DNA from: Opitutaceae bacterium
GTDB taxonomy: Bacteria; Verrucomicrobiota; Verrucomicrobiia; Opitutales; Opitutaceae
Assembly (NCBI GenBank): GCA_016711225.1
Contig: JADJTK010000006.1
Coordinates: 186,001-250,000, forward strand
Reading direction: 5' to 3'
DNA: 64,000 nucleotides
How positions within the stretch are numbered: the first letter of the stretch is position 1; every line of letters begins with the position of its first letter. This document shows positions 62,754 through 64,000 of the stretch, in pieces. Under the pieces are notes generated by a model. It did no database searches and was not told the DNA's origin. It worked only from the letters and a program-made list of their open reading frames with translations. The translations under genes and the position numbers were made by a program.

Positions 62754-62982
62754 GTAGCGACGTTCGCAAGAACGTCGTTAACCTGAAGGCCACCGCGGCG
62801 AGGTGGCCCGTTCTCCTGGGCCGTCCGTGTAAGCCACCGCGGTGAGGTGGCCCGTTCCGCTTCCCCCGTAGCGAAGCTCGCCAGAGCTTCGTCCGCCCTC
62901 CGTGTCCTCTGTGTACTCTGTGGTGAAATCGTTCGTCTCGCCTCCGTCGTAGCTGGGCGGCGCAGCCGTTCAGCCAAAGGAC
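62754..62982 (+). repeat. Composite REP-like repeat unit 3 (two type A, two type B palindromes)
   Basis: Type A variant GTAGCGACGTTCGCAAGAAC then GTCGTT (62754-62779), in which both stem sides differ from the other copies but still pair. Type B copies are at 62788-62808 and 62833-62851, and a type A copy at 62868-62894 is followed by the TCCGTGTCCTCTGTG tract and CTCCGTCGTAGCTGGGCGGC. Confidence 0.75.
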
Positions 62983-63048
62983 TCCCTCCGTATCCGTGCT
63001 ATCCGCGCCATCCGCGGTCAAATGGCTTGTTCTGGACCATCGTCGGCG

Positions 63049-63070
63049 GGCGAGGCTCCGCCTGAGCCGG
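63049..63070. repeat. Dispersed GGCGAGGCTCCGCC element
   Basis: GGCGAGGCTCCGCCTGAGCC then GG, differing by one base from 3549-3570 about 60 kb away. A core copy lies inverted at 15932-15945. Confidence 0.5.
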
Positions 63071-63101
63071 TTCTACCACCGGGGTGCTCCAGCGCCCCGT
63101 C

Positions 63102-63695
63102 CTACCCAAACGGATTCCTGCGCAGACCGCGCAAGGCGGTGAGGCCGCCCCAGTCGGTGATCGGCAGAAGGGGCCGAGGGGCGGTACGGCTGCGCACGCC
63201 GTAGCGGCGGCGGTAGGCCGCGAGCTGGGTGGCCACGAAGGCCTGCGACCCAAGCACGGCCGCATCCGTAAAATACCGCACCCTGCAGCGCAGCACCGTT
63301 GAGCCAGGGGTAACTGGCCGTGCGCGCGCAACACCTTGCCGAAGGCGGCCGCCGTGATCGTGCCGCCCGCGAACCGACGAGCCGCCCCGGTGCCAAACAA
63401 GCCGAGCCGGTGCGCCGCGTGGGCTTGCTGCCAATCTGGACCGTACAAGCGGCACAGCCCAGCGCGGGCATTCGGATGACCGGCCACGGCCTCGGCATAC
63501 CCACAGAACCGATAGTCCTTGGGATCCTCGACCAAGCCGGCCCGCACGGGGTTGAGGTCGATATAGCAGGCCACCGTCCGCAGGCCTCGCTCGGAGGGTT
63601 CGATCAGCACGGACTTGAAGCGCTCCGCAAAGAGGGTGCCATAGCGGTGGTGGGCCTTGTTGAACCAGATGGCGAAACGCTGCTTAAGCAGTTTT
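63102..63695 (-). pseudogene. REP-associated tyrosine transposase (RAYT, Y1/IS200-like), 5'-truncated and frameshifted
   Basis: Coding resumes right after the IS66-like fragment: KQRFAIWFNKAHHRYGTLFA, ERFKSVLIEPSERGLRTVAC, YIDLNPVRAGLVEDPKDYRF and CGYAEAVAGHPNARAGL are the second half of the Y1 transposase domain and the start of the C-terminal region of RAYT proteins. Near 63290 the frame shifts, and the C-terminus continues as RVRYFTDAAVLGSQAFVATQ...WGGLTALRGLRRNPFG, ending at 63102. The N-terminal ~100 residues with the HUH metal-binding histidines are missing. It is therefore inactive as read here. RAYTs mobilise REP palindromes, and REP-like clusters lie directly downstream. Confidence 0.8.
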
Positions 63696-63703
63696 CACTT
63701 CGC

Positions 63704-63922
63704 TCACCAGACTACGAGGTCGCCGGCCGGACGCTTACGCTGCAACCACGAGACGAACGTGTGGACGTTCACGCCCTCGCGCTGCGCGAACGCCTTCTGG
63801 GTCAGCCCGCTGCGGTCATACGCCGCCAGCAACTCCGCGCGCCGCGCTTGGTCGCTCACCCGCCGCCCGCGACTGTCCCGCTTCGGCCCACTGTCCACCA
63901 CCTCCGTGCTGATGCTTCGCAT
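63704..63922 (-). mobile_element. IS66-type accessory protein TnpA (HTH) fragment
   Basis: 72 residues (MRSISTEVVDSGPKRDSRGR...). The helix-turn-helix RRAELLAAYDRSGLTQKAFA-QREGVNVHTFVSWLQRKR is typical of the small TnpA accessory proteins of IS66-family elements. The usual tnpB and tnpC do not follow. Instead, about 10 bp past the stop the sequence becomes the interior of a RAYT gene. The element is therefore a truncated IS, or the break point of an old insertion into the RAYT gene. The window ends 78 bp upstream of its start, so its outer end is not fully visible. Confidence 0.7.
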
Positions 63923-64000
63923 CCATCCACTCTATCCGATCCGCCGCACCACCGGTAGAAGGCACCCGGGCGGACGCATACAACTTTTCTGACCCCGCCG

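Overview
This is a GC-rich bacterial chromosome segment that most resembles Verrucomicrobiota, probably Opitutaceae (an inference, not tested). The signs are a PEP-CTERM sorting tail of the STYGLMGAAALLALAGYRRF type, very large secreted repeat proteins ending in a DPDNDGRSNLLEYATGTDP-type Ca-binding motif, a class II (B12-dependent) ribonucleotide reductase, a PTS-IIA/diadenylate cyclase fusion, few recognisable Shine-Dalgarno sequences, and palindromic repeats with English-like simple-sequence tracts between genes. I see no rRNA, tRNA or CRISPR array.

Layout. 1-3.8 kb: the end of a discoidin-domain surface protein, a PEP-CTERM protein whose 3' end is broken by several indels, a short CXXC-containing remnant and repeat-rich intergenic DNA. 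3.8-9.9 kb: a POT peptide transporter, a DsbA-fold protein, a secreted unknown, and a CPA2 cation/proton antiporter. 10-13.2 kb: the mreBCD cell-shape operon facing an HNH endonuclease gene. 13.4-15.7 kb: an NfnAB/SudAB-type flavoprotein pair, with a frameshift in the large subunit. 16-23.2 kb: a secreted EF-hand protein, a rhomboid protease fused to a GYF-like domain, a split MshEN/GspE ATPase pair, Obg with a histone-H1-like tail, a DUF2959 lipoprotein and a single-domain receiver.

23.9-29.6 kb: a two-gene ribonucleotide reductase operon. The downstream gene is an apparently intact class II reductase. The upstream gene is a 1030-residue NrdA-like protein that has lost the catalytic Cys/Asn/Glu motif and the C-terminal radical-transfer tyrosines, so it looks like a pseudoenzyme. 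This is the most unusual system in the window. 30.5-45.2 kb: a GH28-like protein, a protein of unknown function, a large hybrid histidine kinase, an MFS transporter, TrhA/hemolysin III, DusB, a LytS-type kinase and a beta-CASP metallo-hydrolase. 45.6-53.8 kb: two tandem paralogues of about 1300-1400 residues, each with 14 RCC1 repeats arranged 7+7.

53.9-61 kb: rpmG, a IIA/diadenylate-cyclase fusion and nuoA on one strand, a DUF362 protein, then dnaG-rpoD on the other strand. 61-64 kb: a mobile and repeat island with a ParE-type toxin/antitoxin pair flanked by copies of a ~105-bp repeat, clusters of REP-like palindromes whose stems covary, a decayed REP-associated (Y1/IS200-like) transposase, and an IS66-type tnpA fragment abutting it.

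Several genes carry single-base indels next to C/G runs (PEP-CTERM protein, nfnB homologue, RAYT), and 33.45-34.23 kb contains long poly-G tracts. Part of the apparent gene decay may therefore be sequencing or assembly error.
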